From Agrobacterium vaccinii (lineage in GTDB: Bacteria; Pseudomonadota; Alphaproteobacteria; Rhizobiales; Rhizobiaceae), in the NCBI RefSeq assembly GCF_021310995.1, contig NZ_CP054150.1, forward strand, positions 2,418,001 through 2,482,000: a stretch of DNA of 64,000 bases, written 5' to 3'. A program made the translations under genes and the position numbers. Below the pieces are notes generated by a model. The model was not told the origin of the DNA and searched no databases. It worked only from the letters and a program-made list of their open reading frames with translations. Position 1 is the first letter of the stretch, and every line of letters starts with the position of its first letter. Shown piece after piece: positions 48,741 to 60,001 of this stretch.

Positions 48741-48947
48741 TTTGATCCCCGCCTGGCAGACAATTCGTCACATTGTCCCACATGAACCTCAATTACGGTC
48801 ACACGATGGCAATTTTGCCACACATGGACATTCATCCTCTATATAGTGAATGCGATACTAACAAGAGGTTTATAGACCGTAAGTGAATATCCTTGCCCAG
48901 GAGTTAACAAATATCGGTTTTGCTAAACTAAGCCGGCTTTGCCGCCA

Positions 48948-50510
48948 TCAAGCGGCATCACGCAGCGGATCATCGGGATCAATGCCATAATCCTTCAACT
49001 TACGGTATAGTGTCGACCTTCCGATGCCGAGTTTGCGGGCCACCTGGCTCATCTGTCCACGATAGAACCGCAGCGCAAACCGGATCAGTTCCTCTTCGAT
49101 ATCGGCAATCTTGCGCACATCACCGCTGTCATCGGTCGAGGCAATCAGGCTGCCGCCGGGAAAGACGGCGCCGGTCGAGCGATCATCGTCATTCGCCATA
49201 GCCTCCATCACGGACACGATGTCGGCGGTGCTGCTGCGTGTTTCGACCGGTGGCGGTGCGACCAACAGGGAACGCTCGCTCGGGCGGTGCGGCATGTCTT
49301 CCACGGCCACGCCGTCCATGAACTCGGGCACCTGAAGCGCGATCTGCGGGAAATCCGCTTCCGTCAACTCGTCACCCTGGGCCAAAACGACCGCGCGGAA
49401 CACGGCATTTTCCAGTTGGCGAATATTGCCCGGCCAGTCGTAAGCCGTCAGCAAGGCCAGCGCACCGGCGCTGACGCCCAGCGAATGCGGCAGTTTCTGC
49501 TCGACGGAAAAACGTTCTGCAAACACGCGCGCCAGATAGGGAATGTCTTCCTTGCGCCGACGAAGGGCCGGAATGGTGATGGGGAAGACGTTGAGGCGAT
49601 AATAGAGGTCTTCGCGGAAGCGGCCTTCCTTGACCTCTTCGATCAAATCCTTGTTGGTGGCCGAAATTAGCCGCACGTTGACCTTCTGGACTCGTGCCGA
49701 ACCGACGGTCTCGATTTCGCCCTGCTGCACCGCGCGCAAAAGCTTGACCTGCACTTCGAGCGGCAGATCGCCGATCTCGTCCAGAAACAGCGTGCCGCCA
49801 TCGGCTTCCATGAACTTGCCCATGTGCTTTTCGGTGGCACCGGTAAAGGCACCCTTTTCATGGCCGAACAGAATGCTTTCCACAAGATTGTGCGGAATGG
49901 CGCCGCAATTGACGGTGATGAACGGCTTGCCGGAACGGTCGCTGCCGGACTGCACGGCGCGCGCGATCATTTCCTTGCCGACGCCGGATTCGCCTTCCAG
50001 CACGACCGGGATATTGGATTGCGCTGCCCGCTGCGCCAGTTCGATGACGCGCAGCATGGCCGGGCTTGCCGACACGATATCATTGAAATTGACGGCGTGG
50101 TTGCGCGAACGTTTGCCGGTGCGGGCCTTGGCCTCGCGCTGGTCGAGCTTCAGCGCATTGGCAATGGCCGAACCGATGCGCTCTGGCGACACGGGCTTGA
50201 CCACGAAATCGAAGGCACCGGCGCGCATGGCCTGCACCACCGTATCGATGCCGCCCTGGCCGGTCTGGACGATGACGGGCACATCGGTGCCCAGCTCTCC
50301 AACAGCCTTGAGAAAAGACAGACCGTCCATCTCCGGCATCATCAGATCAAGAACGATCACGCTGATATCGCCGCTGTGTTGTTTCAACAGCTCCAGTCCG
50401 ACCCTGCCGTTTTCGGCAAGGATTGGGTGGTGACCATAACGCTCCACCGCTTGTTTAAGCAGGCGGCGCTGAACAGGGTCGTCATCGATAACGAGTACTT
50501 GCGCTGTCAT
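48948..50510 (-). CDS. NtrC-type sigma-54-dependent response regulator
   Basis: A 520-residue regulator: receiver domain 1-120 with phospho-acceptor Asp55 (VIVLDLMMPEMDG), AAA+ domain about 145-385 with Walker A GESGVGKE (173-180) and the sigma-54 contact GAFTGA (220-225), and a Fis-type HTH at the C-terminus (SQVARKLGIGRSTLYRKLKD). A 90-residue linker separates AAA+ and HTH. No histidine kinase is adjacent, so it is an orphan regulator in this window. Its target genes are unknown. Confidence 0.93.
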   Translation of the reverse strand: MTAQVLVIDDDPVQRRLLKQAVERYGHHPILAENGRVGLELLKQHSGDISVIVLDLMMPEMDGLSFLKAVGELGTDVPVIVQTGQGGIDTVVQAMRAGAFDFVVKPVSPERIGSAIANALKLDQREAKARTGKRSRNHAVNFNDIVSASPAMLRVIELAQRAAQSNIPVVLEGESGVGKEMIARAVQSGSDRSGKPFITVNCGAIPHNLVESILFGHEKGAFTGATEKHMGKFMEADGGTLFLDEIGDLPLEVQVKLLRAVQQGEIETVGSARVQKVNVRLISATNKDLIEEVKEGRFREDLYYRLNVFPITIPALRRRKEDIPYLARVFAERFSVEQKLPHSLGVSAGALALLTAYDWPGNIRQLENAVFRAVVLAQGDELTEADFPQIALQVPEFMDGVAVEDMPHRPSERSLLVAPPPVETRSSTADIVSVMEAMANDDDRSTGAVFPGGSLIASTDDSGDVRKIADIEEELIRFALRFYRGQMSQVARKLGIGRSTLYRKLKDYGIDPDDPLRDAA

Positions 50511-50680
50511 GTCAGGCTCCGGTTTCCGGTTTATGGACCTGCTTCATGCTGGCCCTTTGAACCGAATGTGACATGGAAGGCTTGAACATCCAGTTTTGAG
50601 ATTTGCTTGCATTTTATGCATTGCCACGGGAAACAGAGCCCCCATATGCTTTGGCGAAGAGATAAAGAGGAAAGCCCGAT

Positions 50681-52525
50681 ATGACCTTGACGACATCGAT
50701 CCCCCTGCCCGCCTTTTCGCCCGCAGACGCAGGGGCTGCCGCCCTCGGTGACCTCCCGACATGGAAGCTGTCCGATCTCTACCCCTCTGCCGATTCACCG
50801 CAATACAGGCAAGCGCTGGAAAAGGCGGCGAGCGACGCAAAGGCGTTCGAAGCGAAATGGAAGGGCAAGCTGGAAGCCGCCGCCAAGCTTTCCGGCGATC
50901 AGGGCCTCGGTGCCGCACTGAAGGAATATGAAGCGCTGGACGATCTTCTCGGTCGCATCGGTTCCTTCGCTGGCCTCACCTATTTTTCCGATACATCGAA
51001 CCCTGCCAACGGCAAGATTTATGGTGACGCCCAGTCGAAGCTCACCGAGATGTCGTCGAATCTGCTGTTCTTCGCGCTTGAGCTCAACCGCATCGAAGAC
51101 GCGACGATCGACGCAGCCATCGCCAACGATCCGCTGACCGGCCATTACAAGCCGTGGCTGGTGGATTTGCGCAAGGACAAGCCGCACCAGCTGGATGACA
51201 GTCTGGAACAGCTGTTCCTCGAAAAGTCGATGACCAGTGCCGCCGCCTTCAACCGTCTGTTCGATGAAACCATGTCGGAGCTGCGTTTTGAGGTCGACGG
51301 CAAGAGCCTGGCGCTGGAGGAAACGCTCAACCTGCTTCAGGAGCCGGACACGGAAACCCGTAAAAAGGCAGCGCAGGCGCTGAGCGCCACCTTCAAGGAT
51401 AATCTTCGCGTCTTCACGCTGATCACCAACACGCTCGCCAAGGATAAGGAAATCTCCGACCGCTGGCGCAAATTCGAAGACATTGCCGACAGCCGCCACC
51501 TGGCCAACCGCGTCGAACGCGAGGTGGTGGATGCGCTGGCGCAGGCGGTGACGCAAGCCTATCCGCGACTGTCGCACCGTTACTATAAGATGAAGGCCAA
51601 GTGGCTCGGCATGGAGCAGATGAACTATTGGGACCGCAACGCACCGCTGCCCGATACGTCCAACGCCGTCATTCCCTGGGACGACGCCAAGGACATGGTG
51701 CTCTCGGCCTATGGCGATTTCGCGCCCGAGATGGCCGATATCGCCCGCCGCTTCTTCGATGAAGAGTGGATCGATGCGCCTGCCCGCCCCGGCAAGGCAC
51801 CCGGCGCCTTCGCGCATCCTACCGTGCCCTCCGCGCACCCTTACGTGCTGGTCAACTACCTCGGCAAGCCGCGTGACGTGATGACGCTGGCGCACGAGCT
51901 GGGCCATGGCGTGCACCAGGTGCTGGCCGGTGGACAGGGCGCTCTTATGTGCGCCACGCCGCTGACCTTGGCCGAGACGGCATCGGTCTTTGGCGAAATG
52001 CTGACCTTCCGCAAGTTGCTGGATGGCACCAAGGACGCACGCGAACGCAAGGCGCTTTTGGCCCGCAAGGTCGAAGACATGATCAACACGGTGGTGCGCC
52101 AGATCGCGTTTTATGAGTTCGAGCGCAAGGTGCACACCGCCCGCAAGGACGGCGAGCTCACCGCAGAACAGATCGGCGAGCTCTGGCTCTCCGTCCAGCG
52201 GACAAGCCTTGGACCAGCGATCAAGATTTCCGAGGGCTATGAGAACTGGTGGACCTACGTTCCGCACTTCATCCACTCGCCCTTCTATGTCTATGCCTAT
52301 GCCTTCGGCGATTGCCTCGTCAACTCGCTCTATGCGGTCTACCAGAATGCCGATAGTGGTTTTCAGGACAAGTATTTCGAGCTGCTGAAGGCTGGCGGAA
52401 CTAAGCACCATTCCGAACTGCTGAAGCCCTTCGGTCTCGATGCGACCGATCCTTCCTTCTGGAACAAGGGCCTGTCGATGATCGAAGGCTTGATCGACGA
52501 GTTGGAAGCGTTGGATAAAGAGTAG
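50681..52525 (+). CDS. pepF: M3 family oligoendopeptidase (PepF-like)
   Basis: A 614-residue cytosolic zinc peptidase that cleaves oligopeptides. Zinc motif HELGH (405-409) in TLAHELGHGVHQVL, with the third ligand Glu in LAETASVFGEM. The layout (helical N-terminal lobe, then catalytic domain) matches M3B oligoendopeptidase F. ATG 50681 follows AGAGGAAAG. It is divergent from the NtrC-type regulator. Confidence 0.93.
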   Translation: MTLTTSIPLPAFSPADAGAAALGDLPTWKLSDLYPSADSPQYRQALEKAASDAKAFEAKWKGKLEAAAKLSGDQGLGAALKEYEALDDLLGRIGSFAGLTYFSDTSNPANGKIYGDAQSKLTEMSSNLLFFALELNRIEDATIDAAIANDPLTGHYKPWLVDLRKDKPHQLDDSLEQLFLEKSMTSAAAFNRLFDETMSELRFEVDGKSLALEETLNLLQEPDTETRKKAAQALSATFKDNLRVFTLITNTLAKDKEISDRWRKFEDIADSRHLANRVEREVVDALAQAVTQAYPRLSHRYYKMKAKWLGMEQMNYWDRNAPLPDTSNAVIPWDDAKDMVLSAYGDFAPEMADIARRFFDEEWIDAPARPGKAPGAFAHPTVPSAHPYVLVNYLGKPRDVMTLAHELGHGVHQVLAGGQGALMCATPLTLAETASVFGEMLTFRKLLDGTKDARERKALLARKVEDMINTVVRQIAFYEFERKVHTARKDGELTAEQIGELWLSVQRTSLGPAIKISEGYENWWTYVPHFIHSPFYVYAYAFGDCLVNSLYAVYQNADSGFQDKYFELLKAGGTKHHSELLKPFGLDATDPSFWNKGLSMIEGLIDELEALDKE

Positions 52526-52611
52526 GGATAATCCGGCGAGGCTCCCATTTCGGGCAAGCTTCGCCGGTTCATATGCCTCACCTTACGTAAACAGCATCAC
52601 GGACTAAGAGC

Positions 52612-53247
52612 ATGAAGCGTAAACCGGCTGATTTGACCCTACGGGAAACATTGCGCTGGGAACCCGAAACCGGTTTCCGGCGGCTGGAACAGCACATGCG
52701 CCGTCTGCTGCGCTCGGCCGACGCGCTGGGCTTTCGCGCGCCTGCCGATACGGCTAAGGCGCTGAACGCTGCGGTCAGCGGCAGCGAGCCGATGACCGTG
52801 CGTGTAGTGATGAACTACAAGGGCGAATTGGACATCGCCGCCGAACCCTTCATTCCGCTTTGTGAGGGTGCCGTCTGGCGGGTGAAGATTGCGGAGAAGA
52901 CGCGTCTGGATTCCAGCGACACCTTCTACCGCCACAAATCCTCGCGCCGCGAACCCTATGATGCCGCACGCGCGGAGTTTTCAGCCAAGGAAGCGGACGA
53001 AGTCCTGCTTTTGAACGAGCGCGGCGAAATTTGCGAGGGATCCACCACCAGCGTCTTTGTGGAGGGTGCGGAAGGCCAATTGCTGACCCCGCCACTCGAC
53101 AGCGGCATTCTGCCGGGCGTGCTGCGCGCCGATCTTATTCGGGAACGCAAGGCCCGCGGACAGGCACTGAGGCCGCAGGATTTGGCGGGACGGAAGCTGT
53201 TTGTTGGTAATTCATTGCATGGGTTGGTGGCGGCGGAATTGGTGTGA
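52612..53247 (+). CDS. Class IV aminotransferase, 4-amino-4-deoxychorismate lyase-like
   Basis: A 211-residue PLP enzyme of the class IV fold. Lys109 in TFYRHKSSRREPY is the expected PLP lysine and Glu142 in GEICEGSTTSVFVE is the conserved PLP-contact acid. LLTPPLDSGILPGVLR is the phosphate-cup motif. Length and motifs fit ADC lyase (PabC), which makes p-aminobenzoate for folate; a branched-chain aminotransferase would be longer. ATG 52612. No pabB gene is adjacent. An IS110 element follows. Confidence 0.83.
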   Translation: MKRKPADLTLRETLRWEPETGFRRLEQHMRRLLRSADALGFRAPADTAKALNAAVSGSEPMTVRVVMNYKGELDIAAEPFIPLCEGAVWRVKIAEKTRLDSSDTFYRHKSSRREPYDAARAEFSAKEADEVLLLNERGEICEGSTTSVFVEGAEGQLLTPPLDSGILPGVLRADLIRERKARGQALRPQDLAGRKLFVGNSLHGLVAAELV

Positions 53248-53305
53248 GGTAAGCGGCCACGCTTTCGTTGGCTTTACGTTTATGCACCGCGGGTGTGGCT
53301 ACCCC

Positions 53306-53448
53306 CTCTGCCCTGCCGGGTATCTCCCCCACAAGGAGGGAGATCGGCAGGAGGCATGCTCCCACTCCATCCGCAGCAGTAGCGATGGGCAAGAGGTTTC
53401 AACGAGTCGATCTCCCCCCTTGAGGGGGAGATGTCCGGCAGGGCAGAG
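53306..53448. repeat. Palindromic intergenic repeat next to IS110
   Basis: A 143-bp element with perfect 14-bp terminal inverted repeats CTCTGCCCTGCCGG (53306-53319) and CCGGCAGGGCAGAG (53435-53448), and inner GATCTCCCCC-type palindromes. It resembles the element at 60002-60185. The insertion sequence begins directly at its right end. Confidence 0.72.
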
Positions 53449-53463
53449 CGACTGTCTTGGCAG

Positions 53464-54612
<1,149 letters not shown>

Positions 54613-54622
54613 TTACCGCCCC

Positions 54623-55552
54623 TCACCCCAACACCCATTCCACCCGTGACCGCCCTTTTTGCTTCGCTTCATACAACGCACGGTCGGCCCGCTGATATAG
54701 CTCCGTACTACTCTCCCCCGGTTGGAACAGCGCAAGTCCTGCCGAGCAGCTGTAACAAAAATCCGCAGCGCCCGGAAAAGGGCATGATGTCCGCACCTTT
54801 TCTAACAGCCGCTCCACGATGCCGATGCACTCGGACAACACAGTTCGGGGCATGATGAGAGCGAATTCCTCGCCGCCGACCCGACCGAACGTGTCGGAGC
54901 GGCGGATGGTGGAATGGGCGATGCGCACGAAATCACGCAGGACGATATCCCCGCCCTGATGACCGAAACGGTCGTTGATGCCTTTGAAGAAATCAATGTC
55001 CATGATGCAGAGCCCAAACGGGCTTTCGAGGCCCTTCTGGACATTCTCGACCTGTACGGCAAGTTTGGTGAAGACAAAGCGGCGGTTGGCGGTTCCGGTC
55101 AGTTCATCGGTCTGGGCGGCACGCATGGCAATGTCGCGGTCTTGCCGCAAGCTGCGCTGGTTCTGTCGCAATTCGGTGATATCGCTGCCCACGCACAGCA
55201 TCCAGCCATCCGCCTGTACCGTCTCCGTCATCCAGATCCAGCGCCCGTCATGCAGGTCTAGCTCCAGCCCGCGAAACGGCAGCTTGCCGCGACGTGACTG
55301 CGCCGACAGAAACCACGCCTCGTAATCGGACGTGGTGATGATCAGGCCTTTCCGATCGCGGTAGTTCGCCAGCAGAAGGTCAGCCCATGTCGGGAATGCG
55401 TCATCAGGAACATTGAAGGCCTGCCGAAACGCACGATTGGCGTGGCGAAGCCTGTCTTCCGTGTCGTAAAGGGCGATAAAGACAGGCGTCATGTCCTGAA
55501 GCGCGATGACGCGCTCGATAAGACTATCCAAACTGGCAGTCTCCTGACGCAC
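54623..55552 (-). CDS. Diguanylate cyclase with PAS domain
   Basis: A 309-residue protein: PAS sensor about 10-130 (IALYDTEDRLRHANRAFRQA; GRWIWMTETVQADGW) and GGDEF domain about 140-305. The active site is GGEEF (226-230), and an RxxD inhibitory site (RRSD, 217-220) sits five residues before it. LTGTANRRFVFTKL starts the domain. It makes cyclic di-GMP from GTP and should show product inhibition. There is no membrane segment, so it is probably cytosolic and ligand- or redox-sensing. There is no adjacent phosphodiesterase. Confidence 0.93.
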   Translation of the reverse strand: MRQETASLDSLIERVIALQDMTPVFIALYDTEDRLRHANRAFRQAFNVPDDAFPTWADLLLANYRDRKGLIITTSDYEAWFLSAQSRRGKLPFRGLELDLHDGRWIWMTETVQADGWMLCVGSDITELRQNQRSLRQDRDIAMRAAQTDELTGTANRRFVFTKLAVQVENVQKGLESPFGLCIMDIDFFKGINDRFGHQGGDIVLRDFVRIAHSTIRRSDTFGRVGGEEFALIMPRTVLSECIGIVERLLEKVRTSCPFPGAADFCYSCSAGLALFQPGESSTELYQRADRALYEAKQKGRSRVEWVLG

Positions 55553-55774
55553 TCTCGTTTTCTCCGGTTGAACCTAACTGCAACTTCTGATCCGCCCCAT
55601 TATAATTGACGAATTGAAAATTCGTAGTCCGAAGCTATATCGATGATTTTATCAGGGGCCGGGGCCTGACGATTTACCCTTTGCGCAATCTTCATACGCC
55701 CGTCATCCGGCTACCCTTTATTGTTGGTGGGTATTCATTTAGCTTAAGCATTGTCTTCACAAAGGAAATTCAGA

Positions 55775-57223
55775 ATGACGGACGTTGAACATCCGATTTA
55801 CGGCGAAATTACCGGTCCCATCATCATGATCGGTTTCGGCTCCATCGGGCGCGGCACGCTTCCCTTGCTGGAGCGGCACTTCAAGTTCGACCTGTCCAGG
55901 CTCGTCGTCATCGATCCACGTGAAGACATCGCCGAGTATCTTCAAAGCCGCAACATCCGGCATGTGCGCGAGCATCTGACCAAGGAAAACTACAAGGATG
56001 TGCTGAAGCCGCTCGTCAAGAATGTGGAAGGCCAAGGTTTCTGCGTCAACCTATCCGTAGATGCCTCCTCCGTGGATCTGATGAAGCTGTGCCGCAAATA
56101 CGGCATGCTCTACATCGACACCGTCGTCGAACCCTGGCCCGGCTTTTACTTCGATACCGATGCGGACAATGCCGCGCGCACGAACTATGCGCTGCGCGAA
56201 ACCATGCTGAGGGAAAAGGCCAAGCGCCCCGGCGGCACGACGGCTGTTTCCACCTGCGGCGCAAACCCCGGCATGGTCTCGTGGTTCGTCAAACAGGCGC
56301 TGGTCAATCTGGCAAACGATACGGGCCTCGAATTCGAAGAGCCGGCAGCGCATGATCGCGAAGGCTGGGCGAAGCTGATGCAGACGCTGGGCGTCAAGGG
56401 CGTCCACATTGCCGAGCGCGACACCCAGCGCGCAAAAGACCCCAAGCCGTTCAACACCTTTTGGAACACGTGGTCGGTCGAAGGCTTCATTGCCGAGGGC
56501 ATGCAACCGGCGGAACTGGGTTGGGGCAGCCACGAAAAATGGATGCCGAAGAACGCCAAGAAGCAGAAGAAAGGCCGCAAGGCCGCCATCTTCCTTGACC
56601 AGCCCGGCGCCACCACCCGCGTGCGCACATGGTGCCCGACGCTAGGGGCGCAATACGGCCTGCTCGTGACCCACAATGAAGCGATATCGATTTCCGACTA
56701 TTTCACCGTGCGTGACAAGCGTGGCCATGTCGATTTTCGTCCGACCTGCCATTACGCCTATCACCCGTGCAACGATGCGGTGTTGTCGCTCTACGAAATG
56801 TTCGGCAATGGCGGCGCAGCCCAGCCGGTGCAGCACGTCTTGACCGAGGGCGAGCTGACCGATGGCGCTGACGAACTCGGCGTGCTGCTCTACGGCCATG
56901 AGAAGAATGCCTACTGGTACGGCTCACGCCTGACGCTGGAAGAGGCTCGGAAGCTTGCTCCTAACCAGAATGCGACTGGACTTCAGGTCAGCTCTGCCGT
57001 GTTGGCGGGCATGGTCTGGGCGCTGGAAAATCCGCAAGCCGGTATCGTCGAGGCAGACGAGGTGGATTACCGCCGCTGCCTCAGCATCCAGCGTCGCTAT
57101 CTCGGGCCCGTCGAAGGACATTATACCGACTGGACACCGCTTGAAGGCAGGCCCGGTCTCTTCCCAGAAGATATCGATGCGGATGATCCATGGCAGTTCC
57201 GCAATATTCTGGTGCGCGGATAG
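55775..57223 (+). CDS. hss: Homospermidine synthase
   Basis: NAD-dependent enzyme that joins two putrescines (or putrescine and spermidine) to give sym-homospermidine, a main polyamine of Rhizobiales. The protein has 482 residues. The Rossmann motif is IIMIGFGSIGRGTLPLLERH (from residue 16). STCGANPGMVSWFVKQAL and NTFWNTWSVEGFIAEG are the conserved catalytic-half segments. ATG 55775 follows AAAGGA; a TTG upstream at 55751 lacks spacing. It is monocistronic, with 220 bp of non-coding sequence before it. Confidence 0.93.
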   Translation: MTDVEHPIYGEITGPIIMIGFGSIGRGTLPLLERHFKFDLSRLVVIDPREDIAEYLQSRNIRHVREHLTKENYKDVLKPLVKNVEGQGFCVNLSVDASSVDLMKLCRKYGMLYIDTVVEPWPGFYFDTDADNAARTNYALRETMLREKAKRPGGTTAVSTCGANPGMVSWFVKQALVNLANDTGLEFEEPAAHDREGWAKLMQTLGVKGVHIAERDTQRAKDPKPFNTFWNTWSVEGFIAEGMQPAELGWGSHEKWMPKNAKKQKKGRKAAIFLDQPGATTRVRTWCPTLGAQYGLLVTHNEAISISDYFTVRDKRGHVDFRPTCHYAYHPCNDAVLSLYEMFGNGGAAQPVQHVLTEGELTDGADELGVLLYGHEKNAYWYGSRLTLEEARKLAPNQNATGLQVSSAVLAGMVWALENPQAGIVEADEVDYRRCLSIQRRYLGPVEGHYTDWTPLEGRPGLFPEDIDADDPWQFRNILVRG

Positions 57224-57381
57224 AGCCGCTACACGCCCTCTGGTGCCGGTTTGCAACGCTCTCATTTTTGTGGAGGCCCTTGGGAACCGGTGCATAGAGG
57301 TCGTCGTTCGCTTGCAATAAAACCAACTTCAATCCATGGTCTTTTCACAGAGATCGACAAGAATCGCAGGAGACGAAAGAG

Positions 57382-57753
57382 ATGAATTTCAAGACAGGCG
57401 CCGCCTTGGTTCTGGCCGCAATTGCCGCCTCTTCATGCGCTCCTAACGCGCCATCGCCTCGCCCCATGGCATCCGCCATGCCGCAGGGTCCGGCTGTTGA
57501 TGGCCGCTGGGTGGACAAGAACGGCATCGTCTCCACCTTCCAGGCGGGCGCCTTCTCCACACGCTCGACAGACAGCAATACGCTGCTGGCATCCGGCACC
57601 TATGTGACGCTGTCGCCAACGCTTTACGAGATCAACATGACCTCGCTGGTGCGCAACACGCAGTCGCGCGTTAATTGCGCGCTGATCTCCCGTTCGCAGC
57701 TCAACTGCACCACGGATAGCAACAGCCAATTCACGCTGACGCGTCAGGGCTGA
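57382..57753 (+). CDS. Omp10-like outer-membrane lipoprotein
   Basis: A 123-residue lipoprotein: signal and lipobox end at Cys19 ([12 protein letters not shown]). The mature domain has [40 protein letters not shown] and [20 protein letters not shown], closely resembling Brucella Omp10. Two cysteines in the last third (VNC, LNC) likely form a disulfide. Probably anchored in the outer membrane; role unknown. It is followed by a strong terminator. Confidence 0.88.
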   Translation: MNFKTGAALVLAAIAASSCAPNAPSPRPMASAMPQGPAVDGRWVDKNGIVSTFQAGAFSTRSTDSNTLLASGTYVTLSPTLYEINMTSLVRNTQSRVNCALISRSQLNCTTDSNSQFTLTRQG

Positions 57754-57784
57754 GCCAGCAAAACAGAGTGCTTGCGTTAATTTC

Positions 57785-57811
57785 AACGCGCGCGTGCAGC
57801 GCGCGTTTTTT
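57785..57811 (+). terminator. Rho-independent terminator after the Omp10-like gene
   Basis: AACGCGCGC (57785-57793) pairs with GCGCGCGTT (57799-57807), followed by TTTT. Loop GTGCA. Confidence 0.88.
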
Positions 57812-57958
57812 ATTTGCACAACCCTGTCATATTTCTACTTGCGGCAGATGCTGCGAGATGAAAACATCGCCTTTGAACCAGTGTCATGATTTCGCAGTAG
57901 CTATGGCAGCAGGACGAGCCTTCCGGCTTCGTACACGGCAAACAGGAGAGAGAAGACG

Positions 57959-59908
57959 ATGAACAGGATTTTGAGATTTGGCCTGATGACCGCCTCGGTC
58001 GTTGCGCTTTCCGCCGGTGCGGCTCTGGCCGATTACCAACTCAATATTCTCCACATCAACGATCTGCATTCGCGTATCGAAGCGATCAACAAGTTCGACT
58101 CCACCTGCTCCACGGCTGAAGCCGACAAGAAAGAATGCTTCGGCGGCATCGCCCGCGTCAAAAGCGCCATCGACGCCCGCCGCACAGAGCTTGGCGCCAA
58201 TGCCAACATTCTCGTGCTGGATGCTGGCGACCAGTTTCAGGGTTCGCTGTTCTACACACAGTATAAAAGCGGTCCCGTTGCCGAATTCATGAACGGCATC
58301 GGTTTCGACGCCATGGCCATCGGCAACCACGAATTCGATGATGGTCCGGCGGAACTGCTGAAGCTCATCAATGCGGTCAAGTTCCCGATCATTTCCGGCA
58401 ACACCAAGATTGCCGATGGCTCCGAGCTGAAAGACAAGTTCAAGGGTTACATCATCAAGGAAATGGGCGGCCAGAAGGTTGCCGTCGTATCCGTGCTGGC
58501 CACAGACACCAACGAAACATCGTCCCCCGGCGACAAGGTCACGTTTGAAAACGAGATCGAGTATCTGAAGGGTGCCGTCAAGGAAATCCAGGATCAGGGC
58601 GTCAACAAGATCGTTGTGCTATCGCATGTCGGTTACGTCAAGGATCAGGAAATCGCCCGCTCGGTCGATGGTATCGACGTCATCGTCGGCGGCCACAGCC
58701 ACACGCTGCTCTCCAGCACCGATCCGAAGGCCGCAGGTCCCTACCCCACGCTGGTCAAAGACCCATCTGGCGTCGATGTTCCGATCGTCACCGCCTATGC
58801 CTACTCCAAATATCTCGGCGATCTGACTGTCACCTTCGACGATAACGGCGTGGTGAAGTCCACCAGCGGCGCACCGAAGCTGCTCGATGCATCCGTCACA
58901 CCGGACGAAGCCTTCACCAAGCGCGTCGCCGAACTGGCTGCTCCGCTTGAAGAAATGAAGCAAAAGGAAATCGGCACCAGCGAAGCGGCCATCGATGGCG
59001 CGCGCGAAGTCTGCCGCGTCAAGGAATGCACCATGGGCAACCTGGTGTCGGATGCGCTGCTCGACCGCGTGAAGGATCAGGGCATGACCATCGCCATCCA
59101 GAACGGCGGCGGTTTGCGCGCTTCCATCGATGCCGGTCCTGTGACCATGGGCGAAGTGCTGACGGTTCTGCCATTCCAGAACTCCATCGCCACCTTCCAG
59201 ATCAAGGGCGTCGATCTCGTCGCAGCGCTTGAAAATGGTGCGAGCCAGATCGAGGAAGGCGCAGGCCGCTTCGTGCAAACGGCTGGCCTGAAATACAGCT
59301 TCGACCGCTCCAAGCCAGCCGGCAGCCGCATCGTCTCCGTCGAGGTCAAGGAAGGCGATAACTTCGTCAAACTTGACCCTGAAAAGACCTATGGCGTGGT
59401 GACCAACAACTATACCCGCACCGGCGGCGATGGCTTCAAGACCTTCGCAACCAAGGCCATCAACCCCTACGACTTCGGACCAAGCCTTGAAGATGCCGTC
59501 GCCGCCTATATCGGTTCGCACAGCCCCTACAAGCCTTACACCGATGGCCGCGTGATGGATGTAACGCCAGCCGACTACGTGGCACCTCCAAAGGAAGCCA
59601 AGCCAGCAACACCTGCGGCCCCTGCACCTGCAACAACTGCGCAGGCTCCAGCTGCCACGGCACCTGCGGCTCCCGCTCCAGCCGCAACGGCGCCAACCAC
59701 CCCGGCACCGGCAACCACGACATCGGCCCCTGCCACGACACCAGCCGCTGCTGGGAAATACGTCGTTGCACGCGGTGACTCGCTGTGGAAAATCGCTGCC
59801 GAGAAATACGGCAACGGCGCAGAGTGGAAGAAGATCGCTGAAGCCAACGCGCTGAAGCGTCCAAACCACATCGAAGTTGGTGAAGAACTGAACGTTCCGG
59901 CGCAGTAA
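57959..59908 (+). CDS. Bifunctional metallophosphatase/5'-nucleotidase with C-terminal LysM
   Basis: A 649-residue exported enzyme: signal peptide about 1-24 (ALSAGAALA), metallophosphatase domain with LHINDLHSRIEAI and AIGNHEFDDGP (metal ligands), 5'-nucleotidase C-terminal domain with VKECTMGNLVSDALLDR and TGGDGFKTF. Then an Ala/Pro/Thr linker of about 65 residues and a LysM domain (about 600-648, VVARGDSLWKIAAEKYG). It would release nucleosides and phosphate from nucleotides in the periplasm while held to peptidoglycan by LysM. It is followed by a terminator-like hairpin. Confidence 0.9.
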   Translation: MNRILRFGLMTASVVALSAGAALADYQLNILHINDLHSRIEAINKFDSTCSTAEADKKECFGGIARVKSAIDARRTELGANANILVLDAGDQFQGSLFYTQYKSGPVAEFMNGIGFDAMAIGNHEFDDGPAELLKLINAVKFPIISGNTKIADGSELKDKFKGYIIKEMGGQKVAVVSVLATDTNETSSPGDKVTFENEIEYLKGAVKEIQDQGVNKIVVLSHVGYVKDQEIARSVDGIDVIVGGHSHTLLSSTDPKAAGPYPTLVKDPSGVDVPIVTAYAYSKYLGDLTVTFDDNGVVKSTSGAPKLLDASVTPDEAFTKRVAELAAPLEEMKQKEIGTSEAAIDGAREVCRVKECTMGNLVSDALLDRVKDQGMTIAIQNGGGLRASIDAGPVTMGEVLTVLPFQNSIATFQIKGVDLVAALENGASQIEEGAGRFVQTAGLKYSFDRSKPAGSRIVSVEVKEGDNFVKLDPEKTYGVVTNNYTRTGGDGFKTFATKAINPYDFGPSLEDAVAAYIGSHSPYKPYTDGRVMDVTPADYVAPPKEAKPATPAAPAPATTAQAPAATAPAAPAPAATAPTTPAPATTTSAPATTPAAAGKYVVARGDSLWKIAAEKYGNGAEWKKIAEANALKRPNHIEVGEELNVPAQ

Positions 59909-59922
59909 TTGTTCGATATCAC

Positions 59923-59975
59923 TCTATCGAAGCCTGCTCGGTAACGGGCTTCGATAGAAGACTCTATTTTTGACC
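59923..59975 (+). terminator. Terminator after the 5'-nucleotidase gene
   Basis: TCTATCGAAGCC (59923-59934) pairs perfectly with GGCTTCGATAGA (59947-59958), followed after 8 bases by TATTTTTG. Confidence 0.7.
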
Positions 59976-60001
59976 GCGGACGCATAAATGCCGTTTGCAG
60001 C

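Noticed and set aside
50795..52411. 538-codon open frame on the minus strand
   Set aside because: Fully antisense to pepF, which has an intact HELGH zinc site.
58619..59869. 416-codon minus-strand frame with Gly/Cys/Arg-rich start
   Set aside because: Antisense to the nucleotidase; the Cys/Gly-rich part mirrors the Ala/Pro/Thr linker codons.
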